Position numbers and translations under genes: made by a program. Positions 30,972-38,585 of a stretch of 38,897 bases of DNA are shown piece by piece. The notes under the pieces are model-generated. The model did not search any database and had not been told where the DNA came from. It saw nothing but the letters and a program-made list of their open reading frames with translations. The DNA comes from Candidatus Bipolaricaulota bacterium (GTDB lineage: Bacteria > Bipolaricaulota > Bipolaricaulia > M55B111), in the NCBI GenBank assembly GCA_018400715.1, contig JAGYME010000011.1, positions 1 to 38,897 of the forward strand, written 5' to 3'. Every line of letters starts with the position of its first letter. Within the stretch, counting starts at the first letter, position 1.

Positions 30972-31835
30972 ATGAAAAATAGAGCCTGGTGGTTTTTATT
31001 GCCGGCCTTAGCGGTCATGTCGCTGAGTGCGTTTATCCCGCTGATGACGGTTATCAACTACGCTCAGTACTCCGTTTTTCCCGGCTCCGCCCCCCAGTTT
31101 ATCGGAATGGAGAATTTCGCAGACGTTCTTAATGATGGCGTCTTCCTCAACTCCCTCAGGCGTCAGGTTCTCTTCAGCATCGAGATTCTGTTAATTGAGA
31201 TACCCCTGGGGCTGGGGCTGGCGCTCGCGCTGCCGAAGAAGGGTAAATGGGTGGGCTGGAGCCTGGTGTTGCTGGGGGTCCCCCTGTTGATCCCGTGGAA
31301 CGTTGTCGGAATTATCTGGAGGGTCTTTACGAGGTCCGACTTAGGTGCCGTACCGGCTATCTTTAACTGGATAGGTTACGGCGCATACAACGCTTCACTT
31401 AACTCCGGTGACGCCTGGTGGACGGTAGTAGCGATGGACGTCTGGCACTGGACCCCGCTTGTAGTGTTGCTTTGCTACGCGGGCCTGCAGGCAATTCCCG
31501 AGGAGTTCTATCGGGCAGCAAAGATCGACGGAGCGTCTGCCTGGTCCACGTTTAGGTACGTGACCCTGCCCAAGTTGCGGCACTCACTCATACTGGCAGT
31601 TCTGCTACGCTTTATGGACTCCTTCAAGATATACGCAGAACCCTTCCAGTTGACCGGTGGAGGACCCGGGAACTCGACGACGTTCTTGAGCATATATACC
31701 TCACGGAAGGCTATTGGAGGTTTCAACATGGGTTTTGGGGCCGCGGTCTCGATCATTTATTTCTTCCTCGTAATTCTCATATCGTGGCTTCTGTATACCA
31801 TAATGATGAACGTAGGAGGAGGTAGTTCACAATGA
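30972..31835 (+). CDS. glpP: Glycerol ABC importer permease (GlpP-like)
   Basis: A 287-residue permease with six predicted helices and the coupling motif EEFYRAAKIDGASAW followed by YVTLPKLRHSL. It belongs to the MalF/UgpA side of the CUT1 family. RBS GAGGAGGT is well placed before ATG. It overlaps the next permease by 4 bases (ATGA). Confidence 0.92.
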   Translation: MKNRAWWFLLPALAVMSLSAFIPLMTVINYAQYSVFPGSAPQFIGMENFADVLNDGVFLNSLRRQVLFSIEILLIEIPLGLGLALALPKKGKWVGWSLVLLGVPLLIPWNVVGIIWRVFTRSDLGAVPAIFNWIGYGAYNASLNSGDAWWTVVAMDVWHWTPLVVLLCYAGLQAIPEEFYRAAKIDGASAWSTFRYVTLPKLRHSLILAVLLRFMDSFKIYAEPFQLTGGGPGNSTTFLSIYTSRKAIGGFNMGFGAAVSIIYFFLVILISWLLYTIMMNVGGGSSQ

Positions 31836-32629
31836 AGAAGAGGAACGTAGCTTTGTGGGTATACTTTGCCTTCCTTATTATGCCGATCTACTGGATGCTG
31901 AATACGTCGTTCAAGACGAACAACGAGATACTTAACTACCTGCACTGGTTCCCGCATAACTTTACAGTCCAGAATTACGTCCAGATCTTTACGTCGCCCT
32001 TCTGGCGCAGAGGTTTTCTGAACTCGCTCGCTTTTGTATCGATGAACGTGGCCATCGTAATTGTAGCTGCTGTGCCCGCGGCCTACGCCTTTTCCCGCTG
32101 GCACTTTCGAGGGGACAAACACCTGTTCTTCTGGCTGCTCACTAACCGTATGGCACCCACCGCAGCTTTCATCGTGCCATTTTTCGCCCTCTATTCCAAC
32201 ATCGGCCTCTTCGATACGCACATCGCGGTGGCACTCGCTCACGCGTTGTTCAATTTACCTCTGGCCATCTGGATACTCGAAGGCTTCATGTCCGGCATCC
32301 CCAAGGAAATAGACGAGACGGCGTTCGTGGACGGCTATAGCTTCCCCCACTTTTTCTGGAAGATATTCCGTCCGCTGATCTCACAGGGAATCGCCGTAGC
32401 GGCGTTCTTTGCCTTTCTGTTCTCATGGGTAGAGTTGTTGCTGGCCAGGACCCTGACCTCAACTGCCGCCAAGCCGATTACGGTGACTCTTTCTCGAAGT
32501 CTGGGAGCAGGTGGCTGGGACTGGGGGGTTCTCGCGGCTGCAGGTGTACTGACCATGATACCTGGTGCACTAGTCGTTTACTTCATCAGGAACCTGATGG
32601 CTAAAGGATTTGCAATGGGGAGGGTCTGA
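31832..32629 (+). CDS. glpQ: Glycerol ABC importer permease (GlpQ-like)
   Basis: A 265-residue permease of the MalG/UgpE side, with IMPIYWMLNTSFKTNNEI at the N-terminus and the coupling motif EIDETAFVDGYS before FRPLISQG. The symbol refers to the importer permease of the rhizobial glpSTPQUV operon, not the phosphodiesterase. It is translationally coupled to the preceding permease and 2 bases from the next gene. Confidence 0.92.
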   Translation: MKKRNVALWVYFAFLIMPIYWMLNTSFKTNNEILNYLHWFPHNFTVQNYVQIFTSPFWRRGFLNSLAFVSMNVAIVIVAAVPAAYAFSRWHFRGDKHLFFWLLTNRMAPTAAFIVPFFALYSNIGLFDTHIAVALAHALFNLPLAIWILEGFMSGIPKEIDETAFVDGYSFPHFFWKIFRPLISQGIAVAAFFAFLFSWVELLLARTLTSTAAKPITVTLSRSLGAGGWDWGVLAAAGVLTMIPGALVVYFIRNLMAKGFAMGRV

Positions 32630-32631
32630 TT

Positions 32632-32907
32632 ATGGGTTGGATGCGATGGACTTTACCTTCGGCCTACTTCTTTATAAGTATCGTCGTTATGCTAATCTTC
32701 CTGTGGTTCTACGACGTCCGTTCCCCGGGGTACCCGCGCAAAGGTATTCTGCCAATCGAGACGACCAGGGGAGACCGGGTCTTCATAAGCCTGCTGGCTC
32801 TTGGGTCTACGGTATTTATCTGGCTTGCTATAGTCCCGGCGGTCTCAATCTGGTGGGCGATGGGGATTGGCGCTCTGGAAGGCGGAGTAATTATGAGATG
32901 GTTTTGA
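32632..32907 (+). CDS. DUF2160 small membrane protein of glycerol importer
   Basis: A 91-residue protein with two membrane helices (about 8-26 and 50-75) separated by a charged loop ending in ETTRGDRVF. DUF2160 proteins occur in rhizobial-type glycerol importer operons between permease and binding protein, the same place as here (often called glpU). Role is unknown; an accessory of the permease complex is likely. Confidence 0.88.
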   Translation: MGWMRWTLPSAYFFISIVVMLIFLWFYDVRSPGYPRKGILPIETTRGDRVFISLLALGSTVFIWLAIVPAVSIWWAMGIGALEGGVIMRWF

Positions 32908-33020
32908 TATTAAGCTCTGTCCTTTAACTCACCAGGAGGTGATAGGTGAAACAGAAGACGACAAAGAAATTGCAGGCTGAAGCTCAGTTTTCATCATTCA
33001 TTAACCTTAGGGAGGTAAGA

Positions 33021-34859
33021 ATGAAATACAACTGGCGCACTAAAACGAAGTGGCTGGGGATAACCCTGGCGTTAATCTTAGGACTTACACTCAGTTTTGT
33101 TAGTGTAGCTGCTCAAGAGTGGCCGGATGAACCGAACTTCCCGAAGATAAGCAAAGATGAGGCCATGGATTGGGCGGAGTCGAAATGGGGACCGCTATCT
33201 GAATACGAAGAAGCAGCTGTTGATTGGGTGTACGAGGAGTTTCAGCCGTCGACTTTCACGGTAAAAGAACAGATAGAAGAACTGATCTGGTTTGCCCATA
33301 AGGCAGAACCGTTGAGGGGCGTCTCTATCGATTCGGTAGCTGAAACCATTAAGACACACAAGTGGGAATCCGACGTCCTGACGAAGGCCTTTAGGGACAT
33401 TACAGGAATTAAGGTTACCCACAACATCATCGGTGAAGGAGACCTGATAGAAAAATTGCAGACTCAGTTAGCTACAAGGCAGAAAATCTACGACGTCTGG
33501 GTCAACGACGCTGACCTGATTGGGACCCACGTCCGCTTGCAGGACGCTGTCAACCTGACCGAATACATGAATGGAGAAGGCGCGGACATAACCAATCCTC
33601 GTCTGGATCTTGATGACTTCCTCAACCCTGAGTTTGGTCAAAACTACGAAGGCGAACAGATTCAGCTTCCTGACCAGCAGTTCGCCAACTTATACTGGTT
33701 CCGCTACGATTGGTTTACCGATCCGGACCTAAAGGCCAAGTTCAAGGACCATTACGGGTACGAGTTGGGTGTACCGCGGAACTGGGCGGCCTACGAGGAT
33801 ATCGCCGAGTTCTTCACGGACCACGTCAGTAGAGCGGAAGTACCTAACCCTCCTCCCGAAGGCAAGAAGATATTCGGACACATGGACTACGGCAAGAAAG
33901 GACCTTCACTCGGGTGGAGATTTACCGACGCGTGGCTCTCCATTGCGGGAGTAGGCTCCAAGGGACTGCCAAACGGTATGCCCGTGGACGAATGGGGAAT
34001 TAGAGTCAGAGACAAGAAGCCAGTCGGTTCCATGGTCGCCCGCGGTGGCGCCCTGAACGGACCGGCAGCGTACTACGCGCTGGAGAAGTACGTGGACTGG
34101 CTCAAGGAATACGCCCCGCCGTACGCGGCTTCGATGGGTTGGTCCGAGGCAGGGCCGGTAGCTTCGAGAGGAACGGTCGCTCAGAGACCATTCCAGTACA
34201 TCACGTTCCTGTCGGCTGACCCGTTTACCCAGCCTGAGTCCACCGTTACGGACGACGACGGAATGCCGCTGTGGCGTGTCGCACCGACGCCTCACGGCAG
34301 GTACTGGGAAGAAGGAATGAAGCTGGGCTACCAGGACGCAGGTAGCTGGACCATACCCAAGATGACTGAAGGAGAAAACCGTGAAGCTTCCTGGCTCTGG
34401 GCGCAGTTCGCCGTGGCGAAGTCCATCACCATGCGGAAGTTTGACGCGGGCCGGACGCCGATACGGAAATCTACCGTATTCTCCGAATACTGGGACAAGC
34501 ACGAAGGAGAGCTTGGTGGCTTAATTACGTTTTACAAGTCACCCGTGGAGAAATTGTGGACGGACACAGGAATGAACGTCCCCCATTACCCGCTACTGGC
34601 AGAGCAGTGGTGGAAGCAGATCGGACTGGCTGTAACCGGTCAAAAGACGCCCGTACAGGCGATGGACGACCTTGCAGAGATCCAGGACGACCTCCTCGCC
34701 AAGCTCAGACTGCCCAAGTACTCGCCCGATCTTAACGAGATGCGGCCCAGGGAATACTGGCTACAGAAGGAGGGCGCGCCCAAGGCAGAAAGGGGACCCG
34801 AAGAACCGTTGACGAAACCGTACGACGAACTATTGGCAGAATGGGAAGCAGGTGAATAG
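33021..34859 (+). CDS. glpV: Glycerol substrate-binding protein (GlpV-like)
   Basis: A large periplasmic binding protein of 612 residues. ATG 33021 has AGGGAGGT close upstream and begins a signal peptide (Lys/Arg n-region, Leu-rich core, SVAA cleavage before QEW) without lipobox Cys. The mature part has the long N-terminal EWPDEPNFPKISKDEA region typical of GlpV proteins, which are longer than other CUT1 binding proteins. A second in-frame start, GTG 32946, also has a perfect AGGAGGT and would add 25 residues. It closes the importer operon, followed by two terminators. Confidence 0.92.
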   Translation: MKYNWRTKTKWLGITLALILGLTLSFVSVAAQEWPDEPNFPKISKDEAMDWAESKWGPLSEYEEAAVDWVYEEFQPSTFTVKEQIEELIWFAHKAEPLRGVSIDSVAETIKTHKWESDVLTKAFRDITGIKVTHNIIGEGDLIEKLQTQLATRQKIYDVWVNDADLIGTHVRLQDAVNLTEYMNGEGADITNPRLDLDDFLNPEFGQNYEGEQIQLPDQQFANLYWFRYDWFTDPDLKAKFKDHYGYELGVPRNWAAYEDIAEFFTDHVSRAEVPNPPPEGKKIFGHMDYGKKGPSLGWRFTDAWLSIAGVGSKGLPNGMPVDEWGIRVRDKKPVGSMVARGGALNGPAAYYALEKYVDWLKEYAPPYAASMGWSEAGPVASRGTVAQRPFQYITFLSADPFTQPESTVTDDDGMPLWRVAPTPHGRYWEEGMKLGYQDAGSWTIPKMTEGENREASWLWAQFAVAKSITMRKFDAGRTPIRKSTVFSEYWDKHEGELGGLITFYKSPVEKLWTDTGMNVPHYPLLAEQWWKQIGLAVTGQKTPVQAMDDLAEIQDDLLAKLRLPKYSPDLNEMRPREYWLQKEGAPKAERGPEEPLTKPYDELLAEWEAGE

Positions 34860-34887
34860 GAAGACCTCCTGGTCTGACGATAAACAC

Positions 34888-34914
34888 GTCAATTGCCTGC
34901 ACAATTGACTTTTT
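34888..34914 (+). terminator. First tandem terminator after importer operon
   Basis: GTCAATTG and CAATTGAC form an 8-bp stem followed by TTTTT, 28 bases after the glpV stop. Confidence 0.8.
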
Positions 34915-34956
34915 AGGAGTAGCGGTGAGCTTTGCTCCCGCTACTCCTTTTTCTTT
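34915..34956 (+). terminator. Second tandem terminator after importer operon
   Basis: AGGAGTAGCGG and CCGCTACTCCT form a perfect 11-bp stem, with GAGC/GCTC inside the loop able to extend it, followed by TTTTCTTTT. It begins directly after the first terminator's T tract. Confidence 0.9.
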
Positions 34957-34965
34957 TCCAGCGTA

Positions 34966-36111
34966 TTAGCCCATTTGCACCGCGGCATCCCTGAGTTCGC
35001 CGCGGTCGATCCTCTCTGGGTCGTAGTAGTCGAGAGGTAACTCCGTTTCGCCGGAGGTGATTAGCTCCGCAATCCCCTCCCCGACTGAGGGGGCCATCAT
35101 GTAACCATGACCGCTGTATCCCGCGGCGAGGTAGTGTCCCGGGACTTTATATTCTCCCAGAAGGGGGTTTCCGTCGGGGCTCGTCGCGTAATAACCCGCC
35201 CAGTGCCTCAGTATCCTGGCGTATTTTAACGAAGGAATGATCGCCGTAAACGCCCGGCTAACGCGCTCTTCGAAGTCCAGAGTCTCCGTCGTATCGTAGG
35301 TTGGGCGCTCGTCCTCCGGGGTGCCGACGCCGCCGATGATACCTCCGCGCTCCGTCTGGGTCAGGTACGCTGACTCGTGCTTCATAGAGATGACCATCGG
35401 CTCTATCGTCCCCGGTTTAAATGGCTCCGTGATGATTGCCTGGTGGCGGTAGGGTTCCACGGGTAAATCCAGACCCATCATTTCTCCTACGGCCGGTGCC
35501 CAGCCCCCGGCGGCGTTGACGAGGACCTCGGTCTCATAGGTACCGTCAGCCGTCTCCACTTTCTTAAGCCTCCCTTCCTTTCTGAGCTCGACCTCCACCA
35601 CCTTGACGTTCTCCCTTAGTTCAACATTCCCCTCCTGGAAGTACTTCTTGAACCCCGTGACTACTTCAAACGGGTGGGCTTTACCGTCTTCGGGGTTGTA
35701 GCTGGCGCCGGTTAGCTTGCTAACGTCCAGAGGTTCGCAGAGTTCACGCGCCTCCGTGGGGGTTAGAATCTCCGTAGGGACACCCAGGGAATTCTGGAGT
35801 TCTTTTATCTGTCTGTACTGGTTTAACTCTTCTTCTGTATGGTGTAGATAGAGGTATCCAGTCTGTCGGAACTCGAAACCGATCTCCTCGGCCAATTCTC
35901 GCCACTCCCCCTCGGCGTGTTTCATCATCTTGATTGTCGCCTCGTCGGCGAACTGGGCGCGAATTCCTGTGCCGCACCTGCCGGTTGAGCCGCTGCCGAC
36001 GTAATTCATTTCTAAGACGGATACGTCGTCAACACCGAATTTGGACAGGTAATAAGCAATCGACAGTCCTGTCGAGCCGCCGCCAATTATTATTACGTCA
36101 CGCGACTTCAT
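34966..36111 (-). CDS. DAO-type dehydrogenase subunit (sarcosine/proline-dehydrogenase beta-like)
   Basis: A 381-residue flavoprotein with the FAD motif IIGGGSTGLSIAYYL at the N-terminus, the flavin-attachment-region motif GSGSTGRCGTGIRAQF (where relatives have GSG.SGRN), and a C-terminal GYSGHGYMMAPSVGE typical of sarcosine oxidase beta, HcnC and related amine or amino-acid dehydrogenases. It would be the catalytic subunit of the four-gene complex. The substrate is probably an imino acid, N-methyl amino acid or hydroxy acid, not determinable here. It overlaps the BFD gene by 4 bases and ends facing the importer terminators. Confidence 0.9.
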   Translation of the reverse strand: MKSRDVIIIGGGSTGLSIAYYLSKFGVDDVSVLEMNYVGSGSTGRCGTGIRAQFADEATIKMMKHAEGEWRELAEEIGFEFRQTGYLYLHHTEEELNQYRQIKELQNSLGVPTEILTPTEARELCEPLDVSKLTGASYNPEDGKAHPFEVVTGFKKYFQEGNVELRENVKVVEVELRKEGRLKKVETADGTYETEVLVNAAGGWAPAVGEMMGLDLPVEPYRHQAIITEPFKPGTIEPMVISMKHESAYLTQTERGGIIGGVGTPEDERPTYDTTETLDFEERVSRAFTAIIPSLKYARILRHWAGYYATSPDGNPLLGEYKVPGHYLAAGYSGHGYMMAPSVGEGIAELITSGETELPLDYYDPERIDRGELRDAAVQMG

Positions 36112-36401
36112 CGGCTACTCCTCCCTTCTTCGCCGGCAACGTACCGTATGGGTAAGGGTACTATCGGTGCCCTTTCCCTCGGTAGGTCAATCTCCGTCAG
36201 GTTAACTCCCTTCTCCCTGGCGAGAATTCTTTGCACCAGGGGGAGACATGTGCGTCCGCCGCAAGTCCCCGTTCCTACTTTGGTCTTTCTCTTCACCAGT
36301 TCCATTGTGTCGTAGCCCTGGTGGATAGCTTCGACTATCTCCTCCTCGGTCACGTCACGGCAGCGACAGATTATCGTCTCTCCGGCTCGTTCTTCAGACA
36401 T
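36108..36401 (-). CDS. BFD-type [2Fe-2S] protein subunit
   Basis: A 97-residue protein consisting of little more than one BFD domain: Cys12-x-Cys14 and Cys47-x4-Cys52 for a [2Fe-2S] cluster. In other dye-linked dehydrogenases and in the GlpA protein of this window the same domain is fused to a larger chain; here it is free. It shares one base with the ferredoxin stop and 4 bases with the next gene, so it is clearly part of the complex. Confidence 0.9.
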   Translation of the reverse strand: MSEERAGETIICRCRDVTEEEIVEAIHQGYDTMELVKRKTKVGTGTCGGRTCLPLVQRILAREKGVNLTEIDLPRERAPIVPLPIRYVAGEEGRSSR

Positions 36402-36904
36402 TATTCCTTCCTCCGGATGTTCCGTATATCATGAACGCTTTCTTCGGGGACCGCTACGGTGACCGTCGAGGTGTCTCCGACGGACCTGTCCTTCGGTTTA
36501 ACTCGCGTCACAGTAACGTTGGATACCGCTTCTCCTTTTCTGTTGAGGCCTTCAACCTCTTCGCCGGCCTCGGGAAGGGGGAACTCGTATGGCAAAGTGA
36601 TCTGGCATGTATCCTGGCCAGAGCAGTCGAGTGTAAATATTGCCAGGCCAGGGCAGTTTTCGACGCATATCCCGCAACCGGTGCACTTCCCGTAGTCGAC
36701 CTTCGGCAAGCTGTTTACGTTTTCCATATCTATGGCTCCGACCGGACAGCTTTCGCTGCAGGGGTCACACGGTATCCTCTGCGGGCATTCGATCACAGCT
36801 ACGGCACCCCCCTTCAATACCTCTCGCGGTGGATGGTCGACTTCCTCGGACGTAAGGTATCCCCTCGCCTTCCAGTTTTCTCGGTCTACAGTTTCGTTAT
36901 CCAA
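36401..36904 (-). CDS. 2[4Fe-4S] ferredoxin subunit
   Basis: A 167-residue iron-sulfur protein with two cluster motifs: Cys40, 46, 49 and 53, and Cys74, 77, 80 and 84 (the latter C-x2-C-x2-C-x3-CP). After about residue 90 a non-ferredoxin tail rich in beta-forming residues follows, with two further cysteines (94, 100). It probably wires electrons from the flavin subunits to a soluble or membrane acceptor. It overlaps the larger subunit gene by 8 bases. Confidence 0.88.
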   Translation of the reverse strand: MDNETVDRENWKARGYLTSEEVDHPPREVLKGGAVAVIECPQRIPCDPCSESCPVGAIDMENVNSLPKVDYGKCTGCGICVENCPGLAIFTLDCSGQDTCQITLPYEFPLPEAGEEVEGLNRKGEAVSNVTVTRVKPKDRSVGDTSTVTVAVPEESVHDIRNIRRKE

Positions 36905-38315
36905 TTTCCACCCCCTGAATGCTCTTCCGCAACTCCCTGTAGTACGGTCCAGCTCTCAGGTCCTTCAGCTTGTTCAGACAGTCATCGATCTTCTCCTCTT
37001 CTCTTCCGCCCCCAACTCCCAGCTCGATTGCCGCGTCCGCCCCCGCTATCGTCCCCTCTAGCATGGCCGATGTTGCCTCCTCGATTCCTGAAGCGTCACC
37101 GGCGACGTAAACGTCGTCCCGTGTGGTCCGCATGCGCTGGTCTCGTATGGGCACGTACCCTCCTAGTACTGGGTTCAGCTGCAACTCGCACCCCGCGTGG
37201 GCCAGTAACTTGTAGCTGGGCGACAGGCCAACCGACAGTCCCACGATACCTACGTCCAGGTACTGAGTGGATTCCTGCAAGAGTTCGCTGTTCTCGTCGA
37301 TCTCCCCTATCCTGACCCCTTCTACCCTCTCTTCGCCGACTACCTCCAGGACGGTATGGCAAGTTAAAATAGGAACGCCGAACCTCCTTATCTTGGCCGC
37401 ATGGACGAAGTATCCGCCGATTTCCGGAGCTACCTCAACTACCGCCTGAACGTCAACCCCCGCCTGGAGCAGTTGATAGGTTACTATGAGTCCTACATTT
37501 CCTGCCCCGACTATTACAGCGCTCTTCCCCGGCTTTACGCCGTGAACGTTCATGAGAGTTTGTATCCCTCCCGCGCCGTATACACCTGGTAGGTCGTTGT
37601 TGGGGAAAGGGATCATCTTCTCGGTGGCCCCAGTGGCAACGATCAGTTTGCCCGGATTTAGCTTGACGAATTTCTCCATGTTTTTGTACAGGCCGACGGC
37701 CTCTTTATATACCCCGACGGCGCTGGTGCCAGTCATCTCCTCGATATTCTCGTGTGCTTTCACCGCTCCGACCAAGTCATCCCCGATAGCGATACCTCTC
37801 GTCCCCGCATCGAGGTCGCTTGAGCCGAAAAACTTGTGAGTCTGTTTTATTAGCTGCCCCCCGAGGAACGGGTTTTCGTCGACGAGCGTCACGTCTCCCC
37901 CGGCGTCGGCTGCTGTAAGCGAAGCTTTCAGGCCGGCAGGACCGCCCCCAATTACGAGTACGTCCGTCTCCCTGGTTTCAGTTGAACTGGGTTCTAGCGG
38001 TTCCGCTTCTCTCGGAAGGTCAGGAAACCCTTCCTGTTTTTCTACTACCATGCCCTCCTGGGCGAGGGTAATACAGGTCCGCACGTTGGGCACGCCGTCA
38101 ACGGTCATCAAGCAGGAAGAGCACTTACCTATAGAACAGAACAACCCCCGGGGCCGCAGTTTATCGCCACTTTTACTAAGTTCCAGGACTCCATGGTTGT
38201 GTAGGGCCGCAGCGATCGTCTCGCCCTGTCGTGCGGTGACCTCTTTTCCCTGGTAGGTGAAGGTTATCTCCTCCCTCTCGGGAAAAGACAGTACGGGGTG
38301 GTCCTTAACCCGCAT
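36897..38315 (-). CDS. Fer2/FAD/NAD dehydrogenase subunit (HcnAB-like fusion)
   Basis: A 472-residue fusion. Residues 15-90 are a Fer2_4 [2Fe-2S] domain with Cys60, 65, 68 and 81; a pyridine-nucleotide oxidoreductase follows with FAD motif VIGGGPAGL at 121-129 and NAD-type motif IVGAGNVGL at 268-276, and the closing VYVAGDASG. The order corresponds to HcnA fused to HcnB, or the alpha subunit of heteromeric sarcosine, proline or hydroxyproline dehydrogenases. The C-terminus lacks the BFD domain often present there; it is encoded separately two genes later. ATG 38315 has a G-rich site upstream; the operon promoter is at 38439-38466. Confidence 0.9.
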   Translation of the reverse strand: MRVKDHPVLSFPEREEITFTYQGKEVTARQGETIAAALHNHGVLELSKSGDKLRPRGLFCSIGKCSSCLMTVDGVPNVRTCITLAQEGMVVEKQEGFPDLPREAEPLEPSSTETRETDVLVIGGGPAGLKASLTAADAGGDVTLVDENPFLGGQLIKQTHKFFGSSDLDAGTRGIAIGDDLVGAVKAHENIEEMTGTSAVGVYKEAVGLYKNMEKFVKLNPGKLIVATGATEKMIPFPNNDLPGVYGAGGIQTLMNVHGVKPGKSAVIVGAGNVGLIVTYQLLQAGVDVQAVVEVAPEIGGYFVHAAKIRRFGVPILTCHTVLEVVGEERVEGVRIGEIDENSELLQESTQYLDVGIVGLSVGLSPSYKLLAHAGCELQLNPVLGGYVPIRDQRMRTTRDDVYVAGDASGIEEATSAMLEGTIAGADAAIELGVGGGREEEKIDDCLNKLKDLRAGPYYRELRKSIQGVEIG

Positions 38316-38438
38316 CTAGTCCACCCCCCCAACCGGACTCGGGGTTAAATGAATTGATGTAATTTGTCGTTGGATAGTGACCCCCTGTTTAGCGATGGTA
38401 GATTGTTAATTCCCCTCCAAGATTTTTCTATTATTACT

Positions 38439-38466
38439 ATTATACAAGTTTGCTCCGGATGTCCAA
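38439..38466 (-). promoter_or_regulatory. Promoter of four-subunit dehydrogenase operon
   Basis: On the minus strand TTGGAC (38466-38461) and TATAAT (38444-38439) with a 16-base spacer. The leader is about 115 bases long; I see no known riboswitch fold in it. The remaining gene-free bases up to 38585 show nothing further. Confidence 0.75.
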
Positions 38467-38585
38467 CTATCAATCTCAACTCTTTATGAATATCACGTAA
38501 ACGACGGACAGCTGGTACAGGGAAAGAGATTTGACCATGGTAGGATGCGCAAGATGTACCGTTTCAACCAAATGTCAGTATTATT

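Noticed and set aside
36431-37315. A 294-codon plus-strand frame opposite the ferredoxin and Fer2-FAD/NAD genes
   Set aside because: Shadow of two real minus-strand genes with intact cysteine and dinucleotide motifs; no start site or domain.
38316-38440. A riboswitch in the long leader of the four-subunit dehydrogenase operon, for example glycine type
   Set aside because: No conserved riboswitch core or clear terminator/antiterminator pairing could be seen.
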